NCBI GenBank assembly: GCA_033851545.1
Contig: JAWWOO010000095.1
Coordinates: 1-64,000 of the forward strand
Reading direction: 5' to 3'
Length of the DNA: 64,000 nucleotides
DNA from: JAWWOL01 sp033851545
GTDB lineage: Bacteria > Actinomycetota > Actinomycetes > JAWWOL01
Shown: positions 56,971 to 64,000 of the stretch, piece after piece
Position numbering within the stretch: the first letter of the stretch is position 1
How the letters are laid out: the number at the start of each line of letters is the position of its first letter
The notes under the pieces: model-generated
The model's input: only the letters and a program-made list of their open reading frames with translations
What the model was told of the DNA's origin: nothing
The model's database searches: none
Position numbers and translations under genes: made by a program

Positions 56971-57306
56971 TCAGGAGGATGCGGGCACGGCCTTGGCCGC
57001 CTGGTACTCAAGATCGTTGCGGGTGACCCAGCGCTCGACGATGAACGAGAGCAACGGCACCGTCCCCGCGCCGAGCACCAGGATCGACTTGGCTATCGGC
57101 CATCGGCGCCGTAGCGCAAGGTCGAAGGCCACCATGAGGTAGACGATGTAGAGAAAGCCGTGCAGCGGTCCCACGATCTGGACCACCAGCTTCTCGTGGG
57201 CGAGGTACTTCAGCGGCACCCCGACGAAGAAGAGGATCACCAGGCCGACGCCGACCGTCCAGGCCAGGATCCGGTAGCGGAGGAGCGGGTCCTTCAGGGC
57301 GCGCAT
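56971..57306 (-). CDS. DUF3817-family small membrane protein
   Basis: A 111-residue protein with three predicted membrane spans (about 12-32, 44-66 and 74-94). The motif VGPLHGFLYIVYLMVAFDLALRRRW is characteristic of the DUF3817 (YdzA-like) family, whose function is unknown. AAGGAA lies just before the ATG. It follows the 128-residue membrane protein by 28 bp, on the same strand as the cytochrome and molybdenum genes. Confidence 0.85.
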   Translation of the reverse strand: MRALKDPLLRYRILAWTVGVGLVILFFVGVPLKYLAHEKLVVQIVGPLHGFLYIVYLMVAFDLALRRRWPIAKSILVLGAGTVPLLSFIVERWVTRNDLEYQAAKAVPASS

Positions 57307-57334
57307 GAGTTCCTTCGGTTCGCTGTCGTCATGG

Positions 57335-57721
57335 TCAGCGGGTTGAGCGCTCGTTGAGCTGGGCGAGGTAGGCGTTGTAGGCGGCCAGCTCGGGGTCGGC
57401 CTCGATCGGTTGGTCGAGCTCGGCCGGCCGGGGCTTGGCGTAGAGAGCGGGCAAGGCCACCGGGCGCGGCGCCGGCTCGTCGGAGTGGTCGGCATCAAGC
57501 CCCTGCAGGTCCTCATGCAGCGTCTTGCCCCAGCCGTAGACCACCAGCGCAGCGAAGATCCACCAGTTGAACGCGTAGAAGAGGTTTTGCAAGGTGCCGT
57601 CACTGGCCATCGCACGGTTCCACTGCCACCTGCCCAGGAAGACGAACAGGGCGACCGCCAGCAGGGCCAGCGCGTGCCAGGTCAGCCAGCGACGGGAGAG
57701 CAGGAGCTTGACGACGCGCAC
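57335..57721 (-). CDS. Two-span membrane protein of unknown function
   Basis: A 128-residue protein. Two hydrophobic segments (about 12-32 and 46-64) with WHALALLAVALFVFLGRWQWNRA recall the N-terminus of SURF1-type proteins, but the rest does not match. The C-terminal half is soluble, Pro/Ala/Glu-rich. It is 9 bp downstream of the cytochrome gene, so probably in the same transcript. I do not recognise a family with a known role. Confidence 0.7.
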   Translation of the reverse strand: MRVVKLLLSRRWLTWHALALLAVALFVFLGRWQWNRAMASDGTLQNLFYAFNWWIFAALVVYGWGKTLHEDLQGLDADHSDEPAPRPVALPALYAKPRPAELDQPIEADPELAAYNAYLAQLNERSTR

Positions 57722-57730
57722 GGCTCGAGG

Positions 57731-58447
57731 TTACGCCGGGTCACTGTGCGCCCCGGCATCGGAGTCGTCCTGCGCGAGCAGTGCGGCGGCCGCCTTCTCC
57801 GCCCCGGCGTTCGCCCGTTCGCGGGCGAGGAAGGCGTCGTACTCCGGCTGCGCCCAGCCGCGGTGCTCCCGGATCGCCCAGAGCAACGGCGCGAATCCCG
57901 TACGCATCGCCTTGCGCGCCTGAGGATCGCGCATCGCCATCCAGATGTGGCCGATGACAACGGCCACCACCGCGTAGGCGAGCCAGTCATGCACGAAGGT
58001 CGCGCCGGTGCGCCACTTCACCGGCCAGTGGTTGGCAAAGCGCATCACCAGGCCGGTGCCCAGCATCACCAGGATCGCGCCCCAGATGAAGCTGGCGTTG
58101 AGCTTCTGACCGGCGTTGAACTTGCCCACCTTGAGCCGTCCGTTGCGCCGGTCCGGGCTGCGCAGCCACTGCCGATCGACTGGCAGCCACCGGCTGAGCA
58201 GCTTGACGTCCGCACGGAACGCCTTGTCCAGGTAGCCGAGCAGGAACGGCACGGGCAGCGCGATGCCGCAGTAGATGTGGATGTTCGCGACGAGCGCCCT
58301 GTGCCCCACGGCGATTGAGAGCGGCCCGAAGTACAGGAGCGCGGCGGTCACCATGACGACGCCCATGAGGATCCCGGTGCTGCGATGGACCCACCGCTGC
58401 GCCGGGACGAAGCGCAGCAGCAGGTGCTCAGGACGTCGCTTTGTCAT
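57731..58447 (-). CDS. Cytochrome b561-like membrane subunit
   Basis: A 238-residue b-type cytochrome of the formate-dehydrogenase-gamma/cytochrome b561 type with four spans. Candidate haem-ligand histidines are in RWVHRSTG (TM1), ANIHIYCG (TM2), FVHDWLAY (TM3) and GHIWMA (TM4). It overlaps the molybdenum oxidoreductase gene by 20 bp, so the pair is likely translated together, the cytochrome supplying or receiving electrons from the cofactor subunit. The quinone link is inferred. Confidence 0.85.
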   Translation of the reverse strand: MTKRRPEHLLLRFVPAQRWVHRSTGILMGVVMVTAALLYFGPLSIAVGHRALVANIHIYCGIALPVPFLLGYLDKAFRADVKLLSRWLPVDRQWLRSPDRRNGRLKVGKFNAGQKLNASFIWGAILVMLGTGLVMRFANHWPVKWRTGATFVHDWLAYAVVAVVIGHIWMAMRDPQARKAMRTGFAPLLWAIREHRGWAQPEYDAFLARERANAGAEKAAAALLAQDDSDAGAHSDPA

Positions 58448-59174
58448 CGCGTCCGTTCGATCTGCCGACCCAGCCGTCGATGTCGTAGCCGTTCTGCTCC
58501 CAGAAACCCGGCTCGACGGCGTCGACCAGCTTGATCCCGCCGAGCCACTTGACCGACTTGTAGCCGTACATCGGCGCGACGTAGAGCCGCACCGGCCCGC
58601 CGTGGTCGCGGGTGACCGGCTTGCCGAGCATGTTCGTGGCGACGAGCACGTCGGGGCGCCTGGCCTGGTCGAGGGTGAGGCTGTCGGTGTACTCGCCGTC
58701 GAACGAGGTGAAGGTCAGCGCCTTGGCGGTTGGCTGGACCCCGACCTCCTGCAGCAGATCGGCGAGCAGCACCCCCGACCAGTGGACCGCGGGCACCCGC
58801 CAGCCGGTCACGCACTGGAAGTCCCGTACGAGGGCGGTCTGCTTCATCGACTGCAGGTCGGCCAGGGTCAGCGTCAGTGGGCGGTCGACCAGGCCGGAGA
58901 CGTCGAGCCGGTAGGTGGTGGCGTTGCGGCTGGGCTCGGAACCGGTGATCGAGTAGTAGCGGAAGCCGCCGCCGGCAGGCAGCAGCTGACTCAGGCCGGT
59001 GGGGTCGCGGTTCTGCAGCGGCGCGACGATGTTTTCCTCGAAGTCCTGCAGCCGGCTGCCGGCGACCACGCCGACCGTACCCAGCCCGAGCATGCCCAGA
59101 ACGAGCCGACGGCCGACGGGTTTGCCCTTCTCGACGGGCTGCGCAGGGGTTGCCACTCCTTGATGGTGTCTCAC
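58428..59174 (-). CDS. Sulfite-oxidase-family molybdenum oxidoreductase
   Basis: A 248-residue molybdopterin enzyme of the sulfite oxidase/MsrP fold. The molybdenum-ligating cysteine is C121 in VRDFQCVTGWRV. Cofactor-binding elements are GVLLADLLQEVGV, DHGGPVRLYVAPMYGYKSVKWL and the C-terminal PGFWEQNGYDIDGW. A twin-arginine-type N-terminus (GRRLVLGMLGLGTVGVVAG, residues 21-39) suggests Tat export, probably as an uncleaved anchor. The start at GTG 59174 is provisional; the GTG six codons later is possible. With the cytochrome it resembles an MsrPQ-like or sulfite-oxidising pair; substrate unknown. Confidence 0.87.
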   Translation of the reverse strand: MRHHQGVATPAQPVEKGKPVGRRLVLGMLGLGTVGVVAGSRLQDFEENIVAPLQNRDPTGLSQLLPAGGGFRYYSITGSEPSRNATTYRLDVSGLVDRPLTLTLADLQSMKQTALVRDFQCVTGWRVPAVHWSGVLLADLLQEVGVQPTAKALTFTSFDGEYTDSLTLDQARRPDVLVATNMLGKPVTRDHGGPVRLYVAPMYGYKSVKWLGGIKLVDAVEPGFWEQNGYDIDGWVGRSNGRDDKATS

Positions 59175-59225
59175 CCGGGCCGATGCTGCCGCCTCTGCCG
59201 TCGTCCCGTCACAAAGCCGTAAGCA

Positions 59226-59750
59226 TCAGCCGGTGGGATCGTCGCCCCGGTCGAGGGCGTCCCAGAGGGCGACATCGGGATCCTGTACGCGCTGACGGGC
59301 GCCCGGTGCGTCGTACCGTGCAGACATCACCGACCACCGGTAGCCCCTCGTCGCAGCGGCCAGGCCCGCGACGGTCACCGGGACGGCGGCGACGATGGTG
59401 ACGATCCGCCAGGCCTCGAGGTGGTGGGCGCTGTTCGGGTAGCCGGCCCGGATCGCAGCGACAGCTGTGCCCACGCCGGCCACGACCAGCAGCACCCCGA
59501 CGGCGATGCGGCCCCAGCGCCTGGTGGCCAGCAACGCCGCGGTGCCGGCGAGGGCGACCAGCGCCAGCGGACGTACAGCGCCGGCGACGTTCGACCCGGT
59601 GTAGGTGCGGGCCGCGACCTTGGCCCAGGGCCGGCCGGCCGCGAGCAGCTCGACCAGGGCGCCGGCTGCGCAGAGCAGCACCGTGACGGTGAGCTCCCTG
59701 CGCGCCCTGGCCCGGTCGTCACCGGGTTGGTCGGCGGCCTGCGTGGTCAC
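59226..59750 (-). CDS. Trp-operon-associated conserved membrane protein (TIGR02234-like)
   Basis: A 174-residue protein with four hydrophobic segments, opening RRELTVTVLLCAAGALVELLAAGRPWAKV and continuing VRPLALVALAGTAALLATRR. This is the pattern of the tryptophan-region membrane protein found between trpE and trpC in actinobacteria. Its GTG overlaps the hisI stop (GTGA). Function is unknown. Here no trpE separates it from hisI. Confidence 0.83.
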   Translation of the reverse strand: MTTQAADQPGDDRARARRELTVTVLLCAAGALVELLAAGRPWAKVAARTYTGSNVAGAVRPLALVALAGTAALLATRRWGRIAVGVLLVVAGVGTAVAAIRAGYPNSAHHLEAWRIVTIVAAVPVTVAGLAAATRGYRWSVMSARYDAPGARQRVQDPDVALWDALDRGDDPTG

Positions 59751-60148
59751 TCGCCTTCGGCCGGGGCGACCCCGACGACGGCCTCGAGCCGGTCGACGTC
59801 GAAGCAGGTGCGGTCGCCGGTGTGGCAGGCGCCGCCGATCTGGTCGACCTGGACCAGCACGGCATCCGCGTCGCAGTCCAGCGCGACCGACTTGACCCAC
59901 TGCTCGTGGCCGGAGGTCGCGCCCTTGACCCAGTACTCCTGGCGGCTGCGGCTCCAGTAGGTGCACCGGCCGGTGGTCAGCGTGAGATGCAGCGCCTGGT
60001 CGTCCATCCAGCCGACCATGAGCACCTCGCCGGTGTCGAACTGCTGGGCGACCGCAGCGAACAGTCCGTGATCGTCCCGCTTGAGCCTGGCCACGATGGC
60101 CGGGTCGAGCTCGGTCGGGCGGACGGGGCCGGTCAACGTCTCAGGCAT
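59747..60148 (-). CDS. hisI: Phosphoribosyl-AMP cyclohydrolase
   Basis: Histidine biosynthesis step 3, opening the adenine ring of phosphoribosyl-AMP. The 133-residue protein has the core DQALHLTLTTGRCTYWSRSRQEYWVKGATSG. The Mg/Zn motif is DCDADA, with zinc cysteines in ALDCD, GACHTGDRTCF. It is the single-domain form (no HisE fusion). The usual actinobacterial order is hisI followed by trpE, but trpE is absent here. Confidence 0.95.
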   Translation of the reverse strand: MPETLTGPVRPTELDPAIVARLKRDDHGLFAAVAQQFDTGEVLMVGWMDDQALHLTLTTGRCTYWSRSRQEYWVKGATSGHEQWVKSVALDCDADAVLVQVDQIGGACHTGDRTCFDVDRLEAVVGVAPAEGE

Positions 60149-60317
60149 GCTGGTGATTCTGCCCGTACGGGCTGCGCTCCGGCGACGCGGAATACCGCGA
60201 TCCGGACGCGGCGGCTGCCTCCCGGCCCTGCGAACCCCGGCGAAGCATGGACCCGAACTGGGACTCCGACACCACCTGCGGTCCCTCCTTCGGCGGGGTT
60301 GCCCGGCGGACGGACGG
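60149..60317 (-). other. 169-bp gap between the ABC exporter and hisI
   Basis: No gene is recognised. A CAGAAT hexamer 7 nt before the hisI ATG may be a weak leaderless -10. No clear terminator for the exporter is seen. Confidence 0.35.
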
Positions 60318-62108
60318 TCAGGCGGCGGAGCCTCGGTGGGCCGACCACGAGCGGTGCAGGTCCGCGTAGCGCCCGGGCAGGTCCACCAGGTCGGCGTGGC
60401 TGCCCCGCTGCACGATCCGGCCGGCGTCGACCACGATGATCTCGTCCGCCACCTCGGCGGTGGAGAGCCGGTGCGCGATCGTGATGGTGGTCCGGCCGGT
60501 GGTCAGCCCGTCCAGCGCCCGCGACAGCCGTACCTCCGTCGCGGGGTCCACCGCGGACGTGGCCTCGTCGAGCACCAGCAGGTCGGGGTCGGCCAGGTAG
60601 GCCCTGGCAAGCGCGACCAGCTGCCGCTCCCCCGCCGACAACGACCCACCGCGTTCGCCCACGGGCGTCGCCAGCCCCTGGTCGAGCCCTTCGAGCCAGT
60701 CGGTCAGCTTGAGGTCCTCGAAGGCCTGCAGCACCTCTGACTCCGACGCGCCCGGCCGGCCGTAGAGCACGTTGGCCCCGACCGTCGTGTCGAACAGGAA
60801 GCCGTCCTGCGGCACCATCACCACCCGCGAGCGGAGGGAGGAGAACCGCACCTGCGGAAGCGGCACGCCGGCCAGGACGATGCTGCCGGAGACCGGGTCC
60901 ATCAGCCGGGTCAGCAGCTTGGCGAACGTGGTCTTGCCCGAGCCGGTCTCCCCGACGATGGCGACCCGGGTCCGGGCGGTGATGTGCAGGTCGATGTCGC
61001 TGAGCACCTCCGGACCGCCCGGATAGGCAAAGTGCACGTGCTCGAACGCAACATTCAGCGGACCGGGCGGCAGGTCCTGGCCGGCATCGCCGGGGTCGGC
61101 GACATCCGTTGGGGTATCGAGGATCTCGATGACGCGGCTCCAGCCGGCGACCGCGTTCTGGGCCTCGTTGAGCACCTCGGTCGCTGCTTGGACGGGGCTG
61201 ACGAACAGGGTCACCAGGAACAGGAACGCCACCAGTCGGCCGGCGGTCAGCTGGCCGTGCAGCCCGAGCTCGATGCCCAGCGCGACGATCCCGGCATTGG
61301 CGATCGCCGACACCAGCTCGCCCGTCGAGAACGTCGTCGCGGTCAGCATCTGCGCCTTGATCGCCGCGGCCACCTGCCGGTCGATCGCGGCGTCCACCCG
61401 CTCGGCCGTACGGGCCTGCGAGCCGTAGGCCTTGATGACCGAGGCACCCACGACAGACTCGGCCACCGCTCCGAGCATCTCGCCGACCTTCTCGCGGACA
61501 CCGGCGTAGGCGAACCGGATGCGCGGCTGCATCCGGTAGAGGACCACGGTCAGCGGCACGAAGCAGATGTAGACGAGCAGGGTCAACTGCCAGGAGTAGA
61601 CGACCATGATGACGGTGGCGACGACCAGCTGGGCAGCGCTGACCACCAGCAGCAGGCCACCCCACTGCATGAACGTCGAGATCTGGTCGACGTCGCTGGT
61701 CACCCGCGACACCAGCGATCCGCGGCGTTCGGAGGCCTGGTGCAGCATCGACAGGTCGTGGATGTGCCGGAACGCCCGCACCCGCAGGCTGGCCAGCCCT
61801 GACTCGGTGCTGCGGTAGAGACGGACGTTCATCCACGACGCCGACACCGCCGTCAGGATCACCGCGCCGGTCGCCACCAGGACGGCGTTGCGGATCAGTG
61901 GCAAGTCGGGGCCCTGCGACCCCCGCAGGCCACGGTCGATGATCTGCTGGACGGCGACCGGCACCACCACCCGCCCGGCGGTGGCCATCAGGGTCAGGAA
62001 CACCGTGAACCCCAAGCCCTTGCGGAACTCCGGGGTCATCGCGATGCCTCGACGCAGCGTCGCCCACGACCCGCGTACGGGAGTGCCCCCGAGCTCAACC
62101 GCCGTCAT
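60318..62108 (-). CDS. ABC exporter half-transporter B (canonical ATP site)
   Basis: A 596-residue fused membrane-ATPase protein of the multidrug/lipid exporter type. Six spans lie in residues about 25-320. The ATPase has Walker A GETGSGKTT, signature LSAGERQ, Walker B LLVLDEATSAVD with the catalytic Glu, and switch His in TIAHRLST. Its ATG overlaps the stop of the partner gene by 4 bp. The pair should assemble as a heterodimer in the inner membrane; the substrate is unknown. Confidence 0.93.
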   Translation of the reverse strand: MTAVELGGTPVRGSWATLRRGIAMTPEFRKGLGFTVFLTLMATAGRVVVPVAVQQIIDRGLRGSQGPDLPLIRNAVLVATGAVILTAVSASWMNVRLYRSTESGLASLRVRAFRHIHDLSMLHQASERRGSLVSRVTSDVDQISTFMQWGGLLLVVSAAQLVVATVIMVVYSWQLTLLVYICFVPLTVVLYRMQPRIRFAYAGVREKVGEMLGAVAESVVGASVIKAYGSQARTAERVDAAIDRQVAAAIKAQMLTATTFSTGELVSAIANAGIVALGIELGLHGQLTAGRLVAFLFLVTLFVSPVQAATEVLNEAQNAVAGWSRVIEILDTPTDVADPGDAGQDLPPGPLNVAFEHVHFAYPGGPEVLSDIDLHITARTRVAIVGETGSGKTTFAKLLTRLMDPVSGSIVLAGVPLPQVRFSSLRSRVVMVPQDGFLFDTTVGANVLYGRPGASESEVLQAFEDLKLTDWLEGLDQGLATPVGERGGSLSAGERQLVALARAYLADPDLLVLDEATSAVDPATEVRLSRALDGLTTGRTTITIAHRLSTAEVADEIIVVDAGRIVQRGSHADLVDLPGRYADLHRSWSAHRGSAA

Positions 62109-63952
62109 GCGGCCGGCTCGCGGTCGTCATCGGCGCCGATGTCGAGGACGTCGTCCAGCTCGATCTCGGCCTGCTCGTAGGCGGTGACCAGCGCCCGGTA
62201 ACCCTCGACCTCGGCCAGGAGCACCTCGTGCGGACCGCGGGCGACGACCCGGCCCTCGTCGACGAAGACCACCTCGTCGGCAAGGGCGATCGTCGCGCGC
62301 CGGTAGGCGACGACCAGCACGGAGGTCGCCGTCGCCGAACCGGTGGTGCGGGCCAGCCCGGCCAGGATCGCCTGCTCCACCGAGGGATCCACGCTGCTGG
62401 TGGCGTCGTCGAGCAGCAGCAGCCGGGGCCGTCGGATCACCGCGCGGGCCAGTGCGAGGCGCTGCCGCTGGCCGCCGGACAGCGTAGTGCCGCGCTCGCC
62501 GACGAGCGTCTCGAGGCCGCGCGGCAGGGCACGGACGAAGCGGTCGCCCTGGGCCGTACACAGTGCAGCCCAGACGTCGTCGTCCGTGAAGTCGCCGCCG
62601 AGGGCGATGTTGCCGCGCACGGTGTCGTCGAAGAGGAACGTCTGCTGCGGCACCAGGGCAGCAGCGGAGCTCACCTCGCCCTGGCGCAGCGTCCGCAGGT
62701 CGAGGTCGTCGTAGAGCACCGTGCCGTCGGTCGGGTCGACGAGGCGGACCAGAATGCCTGCCAGCGTTGACTTCCCCGACCCGGTCGGTCCGACGACCGC
62801 GATGGTGCGGCCGATCGGAACGTCGAGGGTCACCTGCTCGAGCACCGGCGACGCGGCCCCGTACGCGTAGCCGACATCGCGCAGCGACACCCCCACCGCT
62901 GAGTCGACCGAGCCGCCGAGCGACGCCTCCCCGTACGGCATCGAGCCCTGCGCCTCGAGCACGCCGTAGACCCGCTCGGCGCCGACGACCGACCGCGGCA
63001 TCTCGGCGAAGACGTAGCCGATGGCGCGGATCGGCAGGGCCAGCAGGGTGAACAGGTAGGCGACCCGGACCAGCTCGCCGGTGTCGATGGCACCGTGCTG
63101 GAGCCGGTAGGAGCCGGCGAGCAGCGCGGCGAGCACGCCGAGGTTGGGCAGTGCCTCGATGGTGGGGTCGAACAGGCCGCGTACGCGTCCGAGCCGGACC
63201 AGGCCGTCCCGCAGCTCGACTGAACGGGCCCGGAACCGTTCGGTCTCGTCCGCCTCGCGGCCAAGCGTCTTGACGACCAGCGCGCCGTCGAAGCTGTCGT
63301 GGGCGACGCTGCTCACCGCGCCGCGCAGCTCCTGGGCGCGCATCGCCCGGGGCGCGACGGCGCGGCCGTACACGTAGGTGAGCACCCCGACCAGCGGGAA
63401 CACGACGAAGCCGACGATCGCCAGCACCCAGTCGGTCGCGACCAGCAGCCCGGCAGTGGTGACCAGCATGATGATCACGCCACAGGCGAGCGGGAACGGC
63501 GCGATGTTGGCCCACATCGCCTCGACGTCGCTGTTGGCGTTGGAGAGCAGGGTGCCGGTGGTCCAGTCCTGGTGCCAGGACAATGGCAGCTTGAGGTACT
63601 GCCGGGTGATCCGCCGCCGGTAGGTGCCCATCAGGCGGTACTGCATGATGCCGGCGCCGATCCGGCGCATCACCACGCCGACGCACTTGACGATCGATAC
63701 GCCGATGATCAGGGCGGCGGCGATGAGCAGCGAGCCGGCGGACGTGTGATGGTTGGCGAACGCCGGCAGGATCGTGTGCTGGGTCACCCAGCCGAGCGCG
63801 TAGGCGCTCGCGACCGTCATCAGGGCATAGATCGTCGAGCCCGCGAGGGCCACGGAATACATCCGGGGCTCCTCGCGCACCGACCTTGCCAGCAACCTCA
63901 GACCCCGCCGGATCACAGCGGAGTGGGTCGCCTTTGACCCTTGTACGGGCAC
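62105..63952 (-). CDS. ABC exporter half-transporter A (degenerate ATP site)
   Basis: A 615-residue fused exporter subunit. The membrane domain occupies residues about 25-320. The ATPase has Walker A GPTGSGKST and signature LSGGQRQ. Its Walker B ends LLLLDDATSSVD, with Asp in place of the catalytic Glu, and the switch histidine is Tyr (VVAYRRAT). These substitutions mark the noncanonical subunit of an asymmetric exporter such as TM287/288 or BmrC/D. The GTG at 63952 has AAGGGAG 4 nt upstream. Confidence 0.93.
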   Translation of the reverse strand: MPVQGSKATHSAVIRRGLRLLARSVREEPRMYSVALAGSTIYALMTVASAYALGWVTQHTILPAFANHHTSAGSLLIAAALIIGVSIVKCVGVVMRRIGAGIMQYRLMGTYRRRITRQYLKLPLSWHQDWTTGTLLSNANSDVEAMWANIAPFPLACGVIIMLVTTAGLLVATDWVLAIVGFVVFPLVGVLTYVYGRAVAPRAMRAQELRGAVSSVAHDSFDGALVVKTLGREADETERFRARSVELRDGLVRLGRVRGLFDPTIEALPNLGVLAALLAGSYRLQHGAIDTGELVRVAYLFTLLALPIRAIGYVFAEMPRSVVGAERVYGVLEAQGSMPYGEASLGGSVDSAVGVSLRDVGYAYGAASPVLEQVTLDVPIGRTIAVVGPTGSGKSTLAGILVRLVDPTDGTVLYDDLDLRTLRQGEVSSAAALVPQQTFLFDDTVRGNIALGGDFTDDDVWAALCTAQGDRFVRALPRGLETLVGERGTTLSGGQRQRLALARAVIRRPRLLLLDDATSSVDPSVEQAILAGLARTTGSATATSVLVVAYRRATIALADEVVFVDEGRVVARGPHEVLLAEVEGYRALVTAYEQAEIELDDVLDIGADDDREPAA

Positions 63953-64000
63953 GGTTCTCCCTTGGACGTGTGGTCTCGGGATTCGTACGATCCTAACAAG
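63953..64000 (-). promoter_or_regulatory. Promoter end of the ABC exporter operon
   Basis: On the minus strand TTAGGAT near 63987-63993 is a plausible -10, followed by a short leader and the AAGGGAG ribosome-binding site. The -35 lies beyond the window. Confidence 0.4.

Overview
The window is a high-GC, gene-dense piece of an actinobacterial (Actinomycetota) chromosome. I base this on the third-position GC codon use, frequent GTG starts, many leaderless promoters, an ANTAR response regulator, a pyk-gltD-gltB-lgt-trp-hisI backbone and the uvrA / MBL / uvrB / coaE / rpsA / polA neighbourhood typical of Actinobacteria. I cannot fix the genus. There is no rRNA, no CRISPR array and no recognisable insertion sequence or prophage. 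One tRNA gene is present.

Layout. 1-4.2 kb: uvrA (-), a metallo-beta-lactamase-fold hydrolase and a VOC protein. 4.2-11.6 kb: an accessory block with an IlvD/Edd-type sugar-acid dehydratase divergent from a zinc dehydrogenase, a luciferase-like flavin oxidoreductase, a DUF1989 protein, a large Tat-exported GtaA-like protein and the RNA cyclic phosphodiesterase ThpR. 11.6-13.7 kb: uvrB. 13.7-23.7 kb: a carbohydrate island with a glycogen-debranching-like hydrolase, LacI-type regulator, solute-binding lipoprotein and two CUT1 permeases (no local ATPase), then a membrane acyltransferase and a GH2 beta-glucuronidase. 23.7-26.1 kb: coaE and rpsA. 26.1-32.7 kb: methyltransferase, MFS exporter, two divergent cell-envelope lipoproteins (polysaccharide deacetylase and DUF4015 glycosidase-like) and a PAS/degenerate-GGDEF protein. 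32.7-38 kb: polA, hotdog thioesterase, GNAT, ANTAR regulator and an HD-related small protein. 38-41.5 kb: lone receiver, NarL-type regulator, CHASE3 histidine kinase and an LspA-family protein. 41.6-51.9 kb: an unusual tRNA, pyk, PfpI, gltBD, a VIT-family transporter and lgt. 52-60.1 kb: an ECF sigma factor with a beta-propeller membrane partner, trpABC, a molybdenum oxidoreductase / cytochrome b pair with two small membrane proteins, the trp-operon membrane protein and hisI. 60.3-64 kb: a heterodimeric ABC exporter with one degenerate ATP site.

How it fits together. The three DNA-repair genes uvrA, uvrB and polA lie kilobases apart, yet each carries the same promoter element (TGTCGG, 10 nt, TAnnnT). 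This matches the mycobacterial RecA-NDp/PafBC damage-inducible promoter, and a weaker copy precedes the MFS exporter. At least twelve genes place a TAnnnT-like hexamer 6-7 nt before the start codon, implying leaderless mRNAs. The ECF sigma factor has a likely self-recognised promoter. The trp cluster lacks trpE and is split by the molybdenum oxidoreductase genes. The palindrome CCGTACGG is strongly over-represented throughout.
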